A stretch of 64,000 nt of DNA, from the NCBI GenBank assembly GCA_949592205.1, contig CATIUR010000006.1, positions 63,980,001 to 64,044,000 on the forward strand, read 5' to 3'. Source of the DNA: Helichrysum umbraculigerum. Lineage: Eukaryota; Streptophyta; Magnoliopsida; Asterales; Asteraceae. A model generated the notes under the pieces. It was not told where the DNA came from, ran no database searches, and worked only from the letters and a program-made list of their open reading frames with translations. Of this stretch, positions 13,049 to 23,865 are shown piece after piece. The position numbers and the translations under genes were made by a program. Positions within the stretch are counted from its first letter, which is position 1. Each line of letters starts with the position of its first letter.

Positions 13049-13344
13049 GAGTAAATTACATTCCCCATCCTTGGTATGTCATATATTTCATTCCTAGTCT
13101 ATGAGTTGGTTTTTTTGTGGGTTTAGTCATTTGACACGGATGTTCATTTCGCTTTCAGTCCCTCATCCTTCATGAAATGACTAAAACACCCTTAAAATTT
13201 TAAGACTTTTTTACCCTTTAAAGAACTAGAAGTGAAACAAAAATTCAATTCAAGGGACTAAACTCGTAAAAAACCGCCCTAAAAACTACAAGTGAAATAT
13301 ACTCCGTACTACATAGCACATGAAATGGTAACGTAATTTACTCC
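13049..13344. mobile_element. TIR MITE with 8-bp target duplication AACTTAAA
   Basis: The left end GAGTAAATTACATTCCCCAT and the reversed right end GGAGTAAATTACGTTACCAT are inverted repeats that continue with lower identity for about 50 bases. AACTTAAA stands on both sides (13041-13048 and 13345-13352). Size and structure fit a small MULE- or hAT-type non-autonomous element; the superfamily is not settled. Confidence 0.65.
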
Positions 13345-13352
13345 AACTTAAA

Positions 13353-15272
13353 TAAAGGAGTTGTCAATCAAACATAATACTCCTACCAAAGGATGAGGAA
13401 CAATTATGACAATTGGATAACGATTTTGATAGATGTGTTTTTTTTGGGTCCACAATTTTCAACCTTCAAATTTTGACAAAATATTAAATAAATAGTGGCT
13501 CCCTCAATAAATACGCTCCTTTCAACCCTATCCTATCCTTTTTCCCATCCCTTGCAGTTGCTTGCATATGACAAAGATGAAGGATAAAAGTGACCCCTTC
13601 AAACTCCAATGATCACATGCTTGCTACTCCACCATACCAAATCCATCCAAACATCTTCATCACAATTTTGACTCATAAAAGTAAAAGCAGACAACAGAAT
13701 TACTTGTAATACTAGTGACAACGTAATTGAACGCATATATTTATTTAATGTATAAACATGTTCCTTTGTACTAGTGTTTATAGACGGGATTGAGAACAAC
13801 GTTATCAAAATTGCGACCTTGCACGCATGATCGACGACACAGTTACATACACATCTAAAACCGTGGTGTATGCGCAATTTTATTTGTTTGATGAAATTAA
13901 ACTTACCATGAGATGTTTTGAATGCTTCTTATTGGTAATTTTGGTGTAATTTTACTTGCTTGGAATCAAAGAGTTTCACAAATTATGTTATTTAACGTGT
14001 TAATAGGTATGTAACCCACACTCAAATCAAATTATCTTGAACTATCAAAAAAAGTTGCATTGAGTTAAGACCAACCCCCACCCCGCTATAGGAATGCTCA
14101 TTAGTCAAACCGGAATTTTTAACAGTGAGGAACACCACTCTCCTTTAGTGTTGAAGTCGTTGCTGAAGGCTAAGTAATAGATGAAAGAGTTGCGGTACGT
14201 CCTAACTTTTTAATTATGATTCTTTTGTTTCCTTTCTATATCGCAGGTGCAAAATTATTATTTGAGTCTATTTGCACACCATATTTCACTTAGTCTTTTT
14301 AAATTTGGAATTTGGTATCATTTACAATGCTGTTGTCTTCTTCTTCTTTTGTTAGATAAGCCAAAGCTACGTACATTAGAACTCAAAAGGCTACAAAGAG
14401 AGAAGAAAGAAGAGGGACTTCAAGATGGGCACCCATCAAACTCAACAAGAGTGACAAAAAAGCAAAGAAATACAAATAGTCTCATCTAAATACAAAAGCT
14501 AACACTCATTATCTCTAAGAAAAATCCTTGCACGAGTACCAACTTAAATTCAAAAAAGAAAATTGTTGCAATCTTTGTTCAAACGCTCTATAATCTTAGA
14601 TCACCCCTCATGCTCGAGGCCGGGGATCTAAATAGAGGCCTCGCTCTCATGAACGGGCCGGGAGGGAATAGAGAGTATCATCAATGCTTATTCGCATGCT
14701 CTATGTAAACATTAAAGTTATAAACAACTGATCGATTTAGCAACTAAAATGCTTAGCCGTTAAAAGTTTAAATTCAGTTACTATTTTGCTCAAATATAAT
14801 ATTTTTGTATTCTGTTCACGTCAGCATCTTCGAATTCATCCAATCATTAACTTGCTACTACTTGATATTCTATTTTATTGCATTTCTATGATAATATATA
14901 TTTGAGTAATAATCAATTTGGCATTGCCCAAATGCTACCACCATCTCAAACGTGAAGACCCCTCGTATGTGAACCATAGATCAAGGTTCAAATCCGTACC
15001 TCAATATATGTGGGTAATTTGTAAAAAGTTAATTTAACCATATTCCCTCCAAATTACTAATTTTTTTTATATATATCTGAGCAAAATAAAATCTCCATGA
15101 AATTTGAGTAAAAGAAAGTTGGCGATATCACCAAAAACTTCCATTTTCTTCTCTGTTTCACACATACACTTGTTGCACATAGTGGGCCCACTTTACCTTT
15201 CAACCAGCGGCGCAATCTTTACTTGAATTCCAAGCTCACCCACCGCCCCCTTCTTTTTCACACTCCTTTTAT
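13353..15272. other. Intergenic region and promoter of AHL17-like gene
   Basis: AT-rich sequence with no supported gene. A GC-richer patch at 14600-14680 contains several GAGGCC and CCGGG words of unknown origin. A pol III B-box-like word (GGTTCAAATCC) occurs near 14986 without a convincing A box. The last 200 bases before 15273 are the likely promoter. Confidence 0.5.
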
Positions 15273-15281
15273 TTTATAAAA
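15273..15281 (+). promoter_or_regulatory. TATA box of AHL17-like gene
   Basis: TTTATAAAA lies about 95 bases before the start codon at 15374, in a C-rich context (CTCCTTTTATT before, CCTCCCAAC after) typical of plant core promoters. Confidence 0.65.
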
Positions 15282-15373
15282 ACCTCCCAACTTCAAATAT
15301 TAAAATTAATATTTTCCACAAATCCTAAAAACCCCAACAAAAAAAACTAAAAAAAAACAAAAATAGTTTAAAA

Positions 15374-16327
15374 ATGAAAGGAGAATACCGAGATGACAAA
15401 AATAACCCCCACCCTTCCACCACCATGTTCTCAAAATTCAACCACCACCACCACCACCAACCAACGCAACAAACACCACCACCGCCACCGTCACAACATT
15501 TCGCAATCACTACCCACCATTTCAGCAACACCTCAGAAGAAGCCGACAGCCGCAACAACCATAACAGTCCCAACAACCTTACGATCACACCCACTAAAGA
15601 TATGCACACAACCATAAACGATGGAGCATCTATTGAAGTTGTTAGACGCCCTAGAGGTCGTCCACCCGGATCCAAAAACAAACCCAAACCACCCGTTATC
15701 ATTACCCGAGAACCCGACCCATCTATGTCTCCTTATGTACTCGAACTCCCTGGTGGCACAGATATCGTTGATGCCGTAGTTCGGTACTGTCGGAAACGGA
15801 ATATGGGACTTTGCGTATTAACCGGTTCCGGAACGGTTACGAATGTTTCGCTTCGACAACCGTCAACCACCGCCTCCGCCACCGTCACGTTTCACGGCCG
15901 GTTCGATATTTTATCGATTTCTGCGACCGTGATACCGTCGTTAACGGAGTCGGCTAGCGCAACTCCGTTTGCAAACGGGTTTACGATATCGCTAGCTGGA
16001 CCTCAGGGCCAGATAGTGGGTGGAGCAGTAGCCGGGCCACTTATGTCGGGTGGGCCGGTTTATATTATTGCTGCTTCTTTTAATAACCCGATGTACCACC
16101 GGTTATCGTCCGATGAAGACGAAACAGGTGGTGGGACCGGGTCAGCCGCAGCTAGTGAACAGTCTCTACCAGCTGAACGTTCAGCTGGCGGAGATAGTGG
16201 TAGCGGACATCATCCACCGCAAGCAACGGCAGCTGATACGATGTCGATGTACAGCTCGCACTTGCCGTCTGATGTCATCTGGGCACCTACGGCACGGCAA
16301 GGTCCGCTTCATCCGCCGCGATATTGA
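15374..16327 (+). CDS. AHL17: AT-hook motif nuclear-localized protein, AHL17/AHL28-like
   Basis: A single-exon gene of 317 residues. The N-terminus MKGEYRDDKN...MFSKF and the C-terminal SDVIWAPTAR match what I know of Arabidopsis AHL17/AHL28. Residues about 90-107 hold a type I AT-hook, RRPRGRPPGSKNKPKPP, which binds the minor groove of AT-rich DNA. Residues about 117-230 form the PPC/DUF296 domain (SPYVLELPGGTDIVDAVVRY, then GRFDILSISATVIP), which mediates trimer formation and contacts with other nuclear proteins. Clade A AHL genes are intronless, as here. The N-terminus is rich in His, Thr and Pro and the tail is Gly/Ser-rich. Members of this clade repress transcription and shape growth and flowering; that role is taken from the family. 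The base composition is CG-richer than the surroundings. Confidence 0.93.
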   Translation: MKGEYRDDKNNPHPSTTMFSKFNHHHHHQPTQQTPPPPPSQHFAITTHHFSNTSEEADSRNNHNSPNNLTITPTKDMHTTINDGASIEVVRRPRGRPPGSKNKPKPPVIITREPDPSMSPYVLELPGGTDIVDAVVRYCRKRNMGLCVLTGSGTVTNVSLRQPSTTASATVTFHGRFDILSISATVIPSLTESASATPFANGFTISLAGPQGQIVGGAVAGPLMSGGPVYIIAASFNNPMYHRLSSDEDETGGGTGSAAASEQSLPAERSAGGDSGSGHHPPQATAADTMSMYSSHLPSDVIWAPTARQGPLHPPRY

Positions 16328-17586
16328 GAAAAAAGAAGGCTTTTTTGTTTAGTGATCTCGTTTGAATAGGGTTTTTGAGTAAGTTCTGATCTTTATTGTT
16401 AATCAAGATTATTCTGCTTTCATTGTTATATAATATGTAGCTAAATCCCACATTTTGATTTCTTCATCTATGTTTACTGACATGATCGAAAGTGTGACTA
16501 TGATTAATTTTGTGGTAAAAGTGCAAAAAATTTCACTGATTAGCGTAATTTTGACAAGTTAAAAAATATGTTCATATACAAATATAGTTTGTTTTAAATA
16601 TTTCATTAGGGTTTCCAAGTAACTTATTGTATGTCACATTACATTTCATGATTTCATCACATTGTAAGCTAACAAATGATGTTTAGAGAAAAGATTGTCT
16701 GTGATTGACTTATTAAGTTGGCTATTTTACCCCAATATATTCACAGTATTTACCAATCTAGTAATTAGTTCATTTTCCATTAGATTCAGGTTAGGCAGAT
16801 TTGCATCATGAACTCTTGACCAAGAAAATGGTAATGCCAAAAATAGACACAAAACTTACAGGGAGTAAATGGGGTAAAAGTTAAAGAAAGATGAAGACCT
16901 TGAAGAGTGTGACATTGACAATGAACGGGAAAAAGGATAGATTTTTTGCAGTCTTTTTATCTGTAAGCAGGCAGGCAGGCTTCTGATACAATGCAGTCTG
17001 AATGAAGAAGACATGTAATGCTATGCTTTTATTAAATTCATGGTTTTAATTCATTGGATGGCTTAGCTTGTTGCACACATTATATATATATGTTCACACT
17101 TCACACACACAAGTTGGGCAAAGGGGTTGCATGGGGGTTAGGATTAAAGTGGGGTGGTGCTACCTATTTCAGGGTTTTTTGACAGTTTCCTTTTTCAGTT
17201 TCATTTCATATGCTGGTACTTTTTTGTTTATTGCTAGCTTAACCTATACCAGCACCCTCGCTAGTGTGTGAAGATGGTGAAAGAACATGTATAGTTGACA
17301 TTTGTCTTTTATCATGGTTAGCGACGTGTAAAATTTGTTACTACATGTATGAGCTTTTGGTAATATACTCATTTCGTTTCAAAATATGTGTTCATAATAA
17401 GATTTTACAAAGTTTAAAAATTACATTGTTAGGTAGTGAAGATACACTATTGCTTTTATTTTTTGCAAAGATTCTCGTGTATCAGTTTTGATAAAAAATT
17501 TATTAAAGGTAAAATGATAAAATTAATAAAGTGGATACTTATTTTGAGACAAATTAAAATATAAAGGTAGACATTGATTTTGGAAC
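16328..17586. other. 3' flank of AHL17-like gene and intergenic DNA
   Basis: AT-rich DNA. A GGCAGGCAGGC triplet run lies near 16970 and a CA-rich tract near 17100. No gene or element with supported ends is seen. Confidence 0.5.
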
Positions 17587-17815
17587 TAAGACTCCTCCCA
17601 ATGGTGACGCAAACTGACGCATTAGTTGCCTGCCAGCTCAGCGACATGTCAGCTTTTCCCCAAACTGACACAAACTGATACTCCACTGCCAACAGCAACA
17701 TCACATCCCTTATTTTCAGGGCCCCACACACTATTTAATCTATTTATTTAATACAAAAACTTAAATAACACATTTTAATTAAAACTAAAAACATTACATT
17801 AATTAAAAATTAAAC

Positions 17816-17940
17816 ATTACAATTCCTAAAAAAATAAAATATTACAATTCCTAAAAAAAGAAAAAAATTACAATTCCTAAAAAAATAAAATGTTACAAAT
17901 CCTAAAAAAGAAAAATGTTACAAATCCTAAAAAAGAAAAA
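17816..17940. repeat. Minisatellite, ~26-bp unit, 5 units
   Basis: Units of the form TTACAATTCCTAAAAAAATA recur five times with small changes (AATTCC in three units, AAATCC in two). It lies in the 3' untranslated part of the Harbinger ORF1 transcript. Its A-rich character on the plus strand gives a T-rich message tail. Confidence 0.85.
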
Positions 17941-17979
17941 AAAATACATTTATTGAAATTTAAAAATACAACTAGTAGT

Positions 17980-18129
17980 CTACTCGGATTCGTTGTCGTC
18001 TTCATTGTCGTCCTCGTCTTCATCCGAATCTAGCACTTGGGTTGAACCCGAACCCGCGTCGTGACCAAATAACGTTTTGTAGTCCGACTCATAGTTATTA
18101 ACCAAGGTTTTTCTTACTTCATTGATCAT
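17980..18129 (-). other. Possible displaced acidic C-terminus of the Harbinger ORF1 protein
   Basis: Overlapping the end of the ORF1 frame, a second minus-strand frame opens at an ATG (18127-18129) and runs 49 codons to 17980. Its tail is strongly acidic (DSDEDEDDNEDDNESE), and composition of that sort is unlikely by chance. The overlap occurs at an A7 run, where a one-base slip would join it to the main frame. It may be a lost C-terminal tail or a separate short product. Confidence 0.4.
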
Positions 18130-19354
18130 TTTTTTCCTCCTTGCCTTTGAGAAACGACGGGATCGGTTGAAGAAGCATTTTCCACGATTTAATGATCGTT
18201 TTTTTGGCCGCGGCTTTTCCGATTTGCGCCATTGTACGTTCTGACATTTCCGTGGCTCGTATGTTGGCCAAACGTTCTTGTTCTTTCAAAGAACGTGAAG
18301 AAGTAGCGGCATCACTTGAACCCGAGCTTTTTTGGCTTTTCCTAGAATATGTACGATCGGGCGGGCGACGAATGTGGTCGTCGGTGAACAAGTGTTGCAT
18401 GTTAGCCGTAAGAGGATCGGAATAAGGCATGTCGTCACTAAGATTGATGGGTTCGAGCTCGGGTTGGGATGGCATTTCTCGGTTGCTCATAACACCAAAC
18501 GATGCCAGAAACTTTGGATGATCCTTGACTACGTACCAACAACTTTCATATATGAAATCTCTTGTTAGTTGGTCCTTGAACCTCTTATGACATGCTTTCA
18601 CAATGTCATCTTCTTTGGCACCGCTCGGACGAGGATTTGTAACCTCTTTGTAAATTCCAATGAAGATCTTGCAATCCGAACGAATCTTGTTCCATTTGCC
18701 TTGAAGTTGGCTCACGGAATGGGATTGGGGAGCCACCTTGTTGTAGTCCTCATAAACTTTTCTCCAAAAAACTTCTCCAGCTTGTGAAGCGCCTTTTTTG
18801 TCTTTTTCAGACCGGTGGATCCATCGTTGGGCCAACAAAACCGCCTCCTCGTCGGACCATCTTACTTGCACCCGGGTTGGGGCAGTGGCCACGGCTTTTC
18901 CTCTAGATCTTCCTCTCTTTGGAGCCGGCTCGGGTTCGGTTTGGGGTTCGGATTCGGGTTCGGGTTGGATTTCGGGTTCGGGTCGGGGTGGAGTGTTGAT
19001 GTTTTCGAATTGTGGGTGGCTAATTGGTGTTGGTGGATATTTGTAGAAAGCCGAAGGATGAGGTTGGTGCATGTAGTGTGGGTTTCCGAACGCCGCGGGA
19101 GATTGGTGATATGGGATTGTAGGTGAAAAATGATGATACGTTGGGTAGGTTTGATAAGTTTGGTATGGTGCGGATGGACTTTGGTATGGTGTGGTTGGGC
19201 TTGCGTATCTTGCAAAATCGGGGGGTTGGCTAGGTGATGAGTTGCTCGATTGAGCCGAAAAAGTGGATGTTGGTGAAGTTGGATTCGGAGGCGAGTTGTT
19301 GATAAAGTTGTTCCACATATCGTCGGCGGTAGATTGTTGGGTTGGACGACTCAT
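18119..19354 (-). CDS. Myb/SANT-like, NAM-associated-type protein (Harbinger ORF1), 411 aa
   Basis: The start MSRPTQQSTADDMWNNF is followed by about 130 residues rich in Pro, Ser, Tyr and His, then an alternating Pro-Glu stretch and a basic KRGRSRGKA patch. Residues about 160-235 form a Myb/SANT-like trihelix fold: VRWSDEEAVLLAQRWIHRSE, FWRKVYEDYNKV and LQGKWNKIRSDC. In PIF/Harbinger elements the ORF1 protein has a Myb-like DNA-binding domain and acts with the separate transposase. Such genes are often annotated as 'glutathione S-transferase T3-like', which this sequence does not support. It sits centrally inside an element with TAA target duplications, so it is a transposon gene and not a host trihelix factor. 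The frame is intact for 411 codons; the very C-terminus may be frameshifted (see 17980-18129). Confidence 0.8.
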   Translation of the reverse strand: MSRPTQQSTADDMWNNFINNSPPNPTSPTSTFSAQSSNSSPSQPPDFARYASPTTPYQSPSAPYQTYQTYPTYHHFSPTIPYHQSPAAFGNPHYMHQPHPSAFYKYPPTPISHPQFENINTPPRPEPEIQPEPESEPQTEPEPAPKRGRSRGKAVATAPTRVQVRWSDEEAVLLAQRWIHRSEKDKKGASQAGEVFWRKVYEDYNKVAPQSHSVSQLQGKWNKIRSDCKIFIGIYKEVTNPRPSGAKEDDIVKACHKRFKDQLTRDFIYESCWYVVKDHPKFLASFGVMSNREMPSQPELEPINLSDDMPYSDPLTANMQHLFTDDHIRRPPDRTYSRKSQKSSGSSDAATSSRSLKEQERLANIRATEMSERTMAQIGKAAAKKTIIKSWKMLLQPIPSFLKGKEEKNDQ

Positions 19355-19743
19355 TTTTTGGTATATAAAAGTGGTAGAAGTTGAAAGTGGTGAATTGAAG
19401 AAGTTGAAAGTTGTGAAATATTTAAGAAGTTGGAGAGTGAATGTTGTGAAAAATTGGTTTGATTTTGTTTGAATTTATAGCGTGTAAAAAAGTAAAAAAT
19501 ATATAAAAATTAAATTATTTTTTTTTTACCGTTCCCCACACCCTTTTCAAATTTTTTTAAATATATTTTTTTTTATGTTAAACGGCTCAAAATCAGATAT
19601 GGGTCCCACCTCACACCCTCTCTCTTCCGTCGGGAAACCGAAGTCCCCAACCGACACGGAGCCACCGACGGTCCGTGCCTATGGCGTCGGTCCCGTCGGT
19701 GGTAACCGATGCCCACAAACTGACGCCATTGGAAGCCGTCTAA

Positions 19744-20284
19744 GTGATTACATTTTAAGAGTATGGGTAAAACTGTAGATTTCCTTATTTAGGAGAAATT
19801 GTCACAAAAGTATACGCTAACTCTTTGTATAATTTCCTCGAATAGCATTCTTGATTACTTGTTCATATTATTTCATGTGTAGATGAGGTATAAAACACTT
19901 GAATCTTACTGTATTTTTAGTGACACTTCCATTTTAATTTAGTGACGTTGTACTTTAAAAAGATGTTATATGTGTTTATAGAGAGAATACATAGATTGTA
20001 TTCATTACCTCTTTTTATTATTGTTATATTTATTATTTACAAATCGTTTTGCCATGTATACTCATCTAGCTTTTAAACACAAATTTATATAAGTATACAT
20101 TTTTATGCACGTACGTGAATCATTTTCACTTCCAAAAGTTATACTTATGTATTGTTTGGTTTAGCTAACTTGTGCCCTAAGAACATCTAATGTGTGTATA
20201 TCATTTTAGTCTAACAAATTACACAAAAATATTCATCGCAAACTTATAATTAATACATCATATTAATACATTTAAAATGTTATA
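19744..20284. other. Intergenic AT-rich DNA
   Basis: No gene, terminal inverted repeat or target duplication is seen in this stretch. Confidence 0.5.
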
Positions 20285-20522
20285 CTCCCTCCGTCCCATT
20301 TAAAATGTCCACATTACTATTTTGAGATGTCTCATTATCAGTGTTCATTTTTTTTTTGTTTTTGTAAAGGGTAATGTTTACCCGGTAAATATTGATATTT
20401 AACCAATCAAAAAATATTTTAGTAGGTAGATTTTATATTTGATTGGTGAAAAGTGTAGTTAGTGAAGAATTCTAAAACTACGTGCAAAATCAAAGTGGAC
20501 ATTTTAAATGAGACGGATGTAG
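20285..20522. mobile_element. Stowaway-type MITE (Tc1/mariner)
   Basis: The left end CTCCCTCCGTCCCATTTAAA and the reversed right end CTACATCCGTCTCATTTAAA are inverted and continue to ATGTCCAC. The flanks are TA on both sides, as in Stowaway elements, and CTCCCTCCGTCCCA is their hallmark terminus. It is 238 bases long and non-coding. Confidence 0.9.
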
Positions 20523-20524
20523 TA

Positions 20525-21684
20525 TATATCATTATTTAATGTGAATAGTGTTTAGTGTAGTATTTAATGCTACACTAAATTTAGTGTTGCACTAAATACT
20601 ATATGCCTCTGCACTAAAATATTTCAATGTTTAGTGCTCACATCGGAGTCAGTTTTTTACATTTTTGTACTATCTTAGTGCAAAAAGGTACATATAGTGC
20701 ATACACTGGATATGTTTTTAAGAAACAAACTAAGCTTCATTAAATACACTTCAACTTACAAATATATGACAAAATTTATTTTTTTAACTCACTAATTTTC
20801 AATTATACATCTTTATTAATACAATTTATATTATTTATAGCAAATTTAACTTCATCAAATGTCTTTTAACTTCTACGATCAGGGCACAAGCTAGATTTCC
20901 CCAATATAGTTTTAGAATTATTTTGAAGAACGTTATTTCATGAAAATCTATAAGTTTATCAATTACGGAGTACTTAATAATAAACTTTATAATATACTAA
21001 CATAGAGCCAAATCGTGAGGATAAGAAAAAGAATCTGGCAACTATCTAAAATGATGGCAGGTATGGGAGTATATATGGGCATGGCATCATGATGGTATTC
21101 ATGTTTCTTTTTTGACAATTTTTTTATTTACAACATACAACTTTTTCAGATTGTCAAATTGTTGATAACGACGTATTTAACTTTTGAAACTATTTTATTT
21201 GTATGTATATAACTTTTTAGTAGAGTATTCAGAAAGAAATTCATTATAAAATAAATTCAACATTTTCTTTTATACAATACAATGTAAACAATATATAATT
21301 AATCTGTAAGAGCACAATTTGTGGTTGTCTTGTGCTTGGTATTCAACACGACATTCAATTGTACACTGAAGTTTAACACGGGTGTAGAAGTAGTGGTTCT
21401 ATGTTCAACTTGTAGTTGAAACAATCAAATAAAAAGGAGAAGGGGAAAAAAGAAGAAAAAAAATTAGAACTCTTGATACGCAGCGTTTTGTTTCACATGC
21501 CGGCTTTGAGTGCTGCCAAGAGTAGTGAACGCTGGATCTTGATGTTTAAATGCTTGAACAATGACGATTTGCCTTTCCCACTACTATACTTTTGCTATAA
21601 GTTTCATATTTTGTAGAAGCTCAAGTGTTGGTTTTGCTACAAGTATTGTTGATTTCGTGCTTGAAGTTGTAACAATTAAAAAAA
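20525..21684. other. Intergenic AT-rich DNA with a small hairpin
   Basis: Around 20545-20605 the word TTTAGTG(T/C)A recurs on both strands and can fold into a hairpin, possibly an old element remnant. Otherwise nothing is recognised. Confidence 0.45.
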
Positions 21685-21987
21685 GGATTTAGTGCGCACA
21701 AATATAACAAACTATAGTCTGACATTCGTAGTGTGTAGCGAACTATTCAAAGTTACGTTGTATGTAACGAACTTGTAAGTTATATACATTGTATGTATTT
21801 TCGTCAGATTAACGGTTCTAAAGGATGCCACGTGGCAGCGTATAAAGTCGACACGTGGAAAAAGTATCATGAATTACATATAATGTAAATAAATTACAAG
21901 TTCGTTACATACAATGGAAGCCCGAGTAGTTCATTACATACTATAGATGTCAGACTATAGTTTATTACATTTGAGCGCATTATACCC
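21685..21987. mobile_element. MULE-type MITE with long TIRs and 9-bp target duplication
   Basis: The left arm GGATTTAGTGCGCACAAATA and the reversed right arm GGGTATAATGCGCTCAAATG run on together for about 110 bases, including the shared block AAACTATAGTCTGACAT. TTAAAAAAA flanks both sides (21676-21684 and 21988-21996). Long terminal inverted repeats and a 9-base duplication point to the Mutator superfamily. There is no coding content. Confidence 0.75.
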
Positions 21988-22312
21988 TTAAAAAAAACTG
22001 CAAATACCTTACTACTAAAAAAAATAAAGGAACACGTAAGTTCTTTTCGGTGTGAGGTGAAAACATTTACATAAGCTAAAAACAATATACTTAATCATAT
22101 ACTCCGTACTAATCAATCCATTAACTTAGGATTAATTTATTTTGAGATCATCTTGTCTTGCAATAAAATCTTATCTGATCGTAATGGTAACCTACTTTTT
22201 CTTCCCATGCAACGTCTTTCTAAGTTGATAGAAAGATCTTAAAAATTCTTACCTTTTGAAACCATTTTATCATTTTAATTGCTAATTCCTCCGTCTCTTT
22301 TTTATTGTACAT

Positions 22313-22488
22313 CAGGGGCGGAGCCACGTTGAAGGTAGATGTAACAGTCGCTACGGGTCCATTCGCTATACACAGTGTAATTTCTTATAAACAATTGCAT
22401 TTTTTGATGTATTTTGTGTTTATGCTACGGGTTCACAAAAATTGAGATACCTTGCTACCGGTCACCTCAAATCCTAGATCCGTCACTG
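22313..22488. mobile_element. hAT MITE (CAGGGGCGGAGCC family), copy 1
   Basis: Starts CAGGGGCGGAGCC and ends GATCCGTCACTG. The exact 8-base duplication TTGTACAT flanks it (22305-22312, 22489-22496). The interior CTACGGGTCCATTCGCTA and GCTACGGGTTCA is shared with the copy at 57671-57848. Confidence 0.92.
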
Positions 22489-22963
22489 TTGTACATGTTA
22501 CTACTTATCTATCTCAGAAAGATTGTCATTATTCTGTGAAAAAATAACTATGAAAATCGCACAAATTATATACTCGTCACTTGAAAGGTCTGATTTTTGC
22601 TTGAGTTTAAAGTTTTATAAGTTTTTAATGATCTCGGGATGAGTAGCTAACATTTAATAAAAGCATGTACGTTAAGTTAGACCAACAACAAGTTGATCAG
22701 TAAATGTCATGGATGGTTGTTGATTATTATTGGTGCGTCAACTAAACCTCCAAAAGTCAGGCTATGATAAAGACGAAGAAATTTAACAAGAAGACCAAGT
22801 CCAAATAGATACGATCAAATGGTCGTAGTACTTAGCTATACATACATGCATGCACCATTAATTAATAGGATATATACATAATTCGTACAATTCCTTAATT
22901 CATTATTTTAGTCATCATATTGGTATGTTTTAATGAATATTTCATAATTCTTCTTTTCATGGC

Positions 22964-23138
22964 CAGGGACGGAGTTAGGATTTTCGTATAGGGGGGCAAT
23001 TTTTTTTTTCCCCTATCATTTTGGGGGGTAAAACTCCAAAACTATCACTAATAACCTTAAAAAAATTATTCTTTTCCACAATTCTATATTTTTAGGGGGG
23101 GGCGACTGCCCCCCATGCCCCCTCTAGCTCCGCCCCTG
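22964..23138. mobile_element. hAT MITE with G-run interior
   Basis: Starts CAGGGACGGAGTTAGG and ends CTAGCTCCGCCCCTG, with the exact 8-base duplication TTCATGGC on both sides (22956-22963, 23139-23146). Ends are similar to the 22313 family, but the interior is different: runs of G and C alternate with AT-rich sequence. Confidence 0.9.
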
Positions 23139-23146
23139 TTCATGGC

Positions 23147-23865
23147 ATATGAATCGATAGTTCGATATCATATTCGATGTTATGTACTATGATTATCCAA
23201 CAATCGCCCCAACGAATAAAGTAGTAAACATTTAAGTTTTCTCTTCTTCTACAAGGTTTCAATCAACTACACACATCACGTATGTGTCCAAAAACAGATG
23301 GAAACAAAAGAATAGGAGTTGGGTGATTGGATTGTAAAAGCATCTATTATTATTATGATGATTATGTGTCTAGTGTCTAGAGAAGATGAATGATATTTGA
23401 TGTTTTGTAATTGTAACCTTACTTTTCCTTTTAACTCCTAATTTGGTCCCACCCATTTTCTTAGTGTTCATGATACTATTATAGTCAATTATTAATGTTA
23501 ATCAAACCTAAAGGCCAAATAGCAAATTCGTAAAACAATCGTATCGGATCATCAATTAAGAAGATTTGTTGATAACTCCACCAATATTATAACCATGTAT
23601 ACTCCATATATCAGTATATGTGATGGAGGTGATTTGCCTGACGATGTTGAACCTTGCGGGGAGTTTGGTTGTGCTCCATTTTGAAATATGAAGCGGTTCC
23701 AGTAGGTGGCCCAAATACCCATTTTTTTTTTATATATATTCTTGCTTTTAAAAACGATGATGACAATCTTAAAAGCTATTTTTATATATTTTTATGCTAA
23801 AAGTTGTCGTATATAATCGTTAGAAAATTTCCAAGCAATGATGTCCGGTTAATAAATTATAAAGA
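23147..23865. other. Intergenic AT-rich DNA
   Basis: No gene or bounded repeat is recognised here. Confidence 0.45.

Larger units (their letters stand above)
17590..19740 (-). mobile_element. PIF/Harbinger-like element with ORF1 only
   Basis: The left end GACTCCTCCCAATGG and the reversed right end GACGGCTTCCAATGG are inverted termini. TAA flanks both sides (17587-17589, 19741-19743), the 3-base target duplication of the PIF/Harbinger superfamily. The element is 2151 bases and carries one long ORF for a Myb/SANT-like protein (18119-19354). No DDE transposase is present. Its subterminal sequence resembles the MITEs at 47496 and 49883: CCGTCGGT words at one end, and a TGACGTGGCGCTGAC-like block at the other. 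Confidence 0.85.

Noticed and set aside
14930..15060. Possible SINE with B-box-like GGTTCAAATCC
   Set aside because: No A box at the right distance, no tail and no target duplication.
15325..15702. Open frame antisense to the AHL17-like gene
   Set aside because: It is the mirror of the His/Pro/Thr-rich N-terminus; the sense strand has a clear AHL domain order.
18119..19354. Naming this ORF a glutathione S-transferase or a host NAC gene
   Set aside because: No GST fold or NAC domain is visible; the trihelix-like domain and the surrounding TAA-flanked TIRs mark a Harbinger ORF1.
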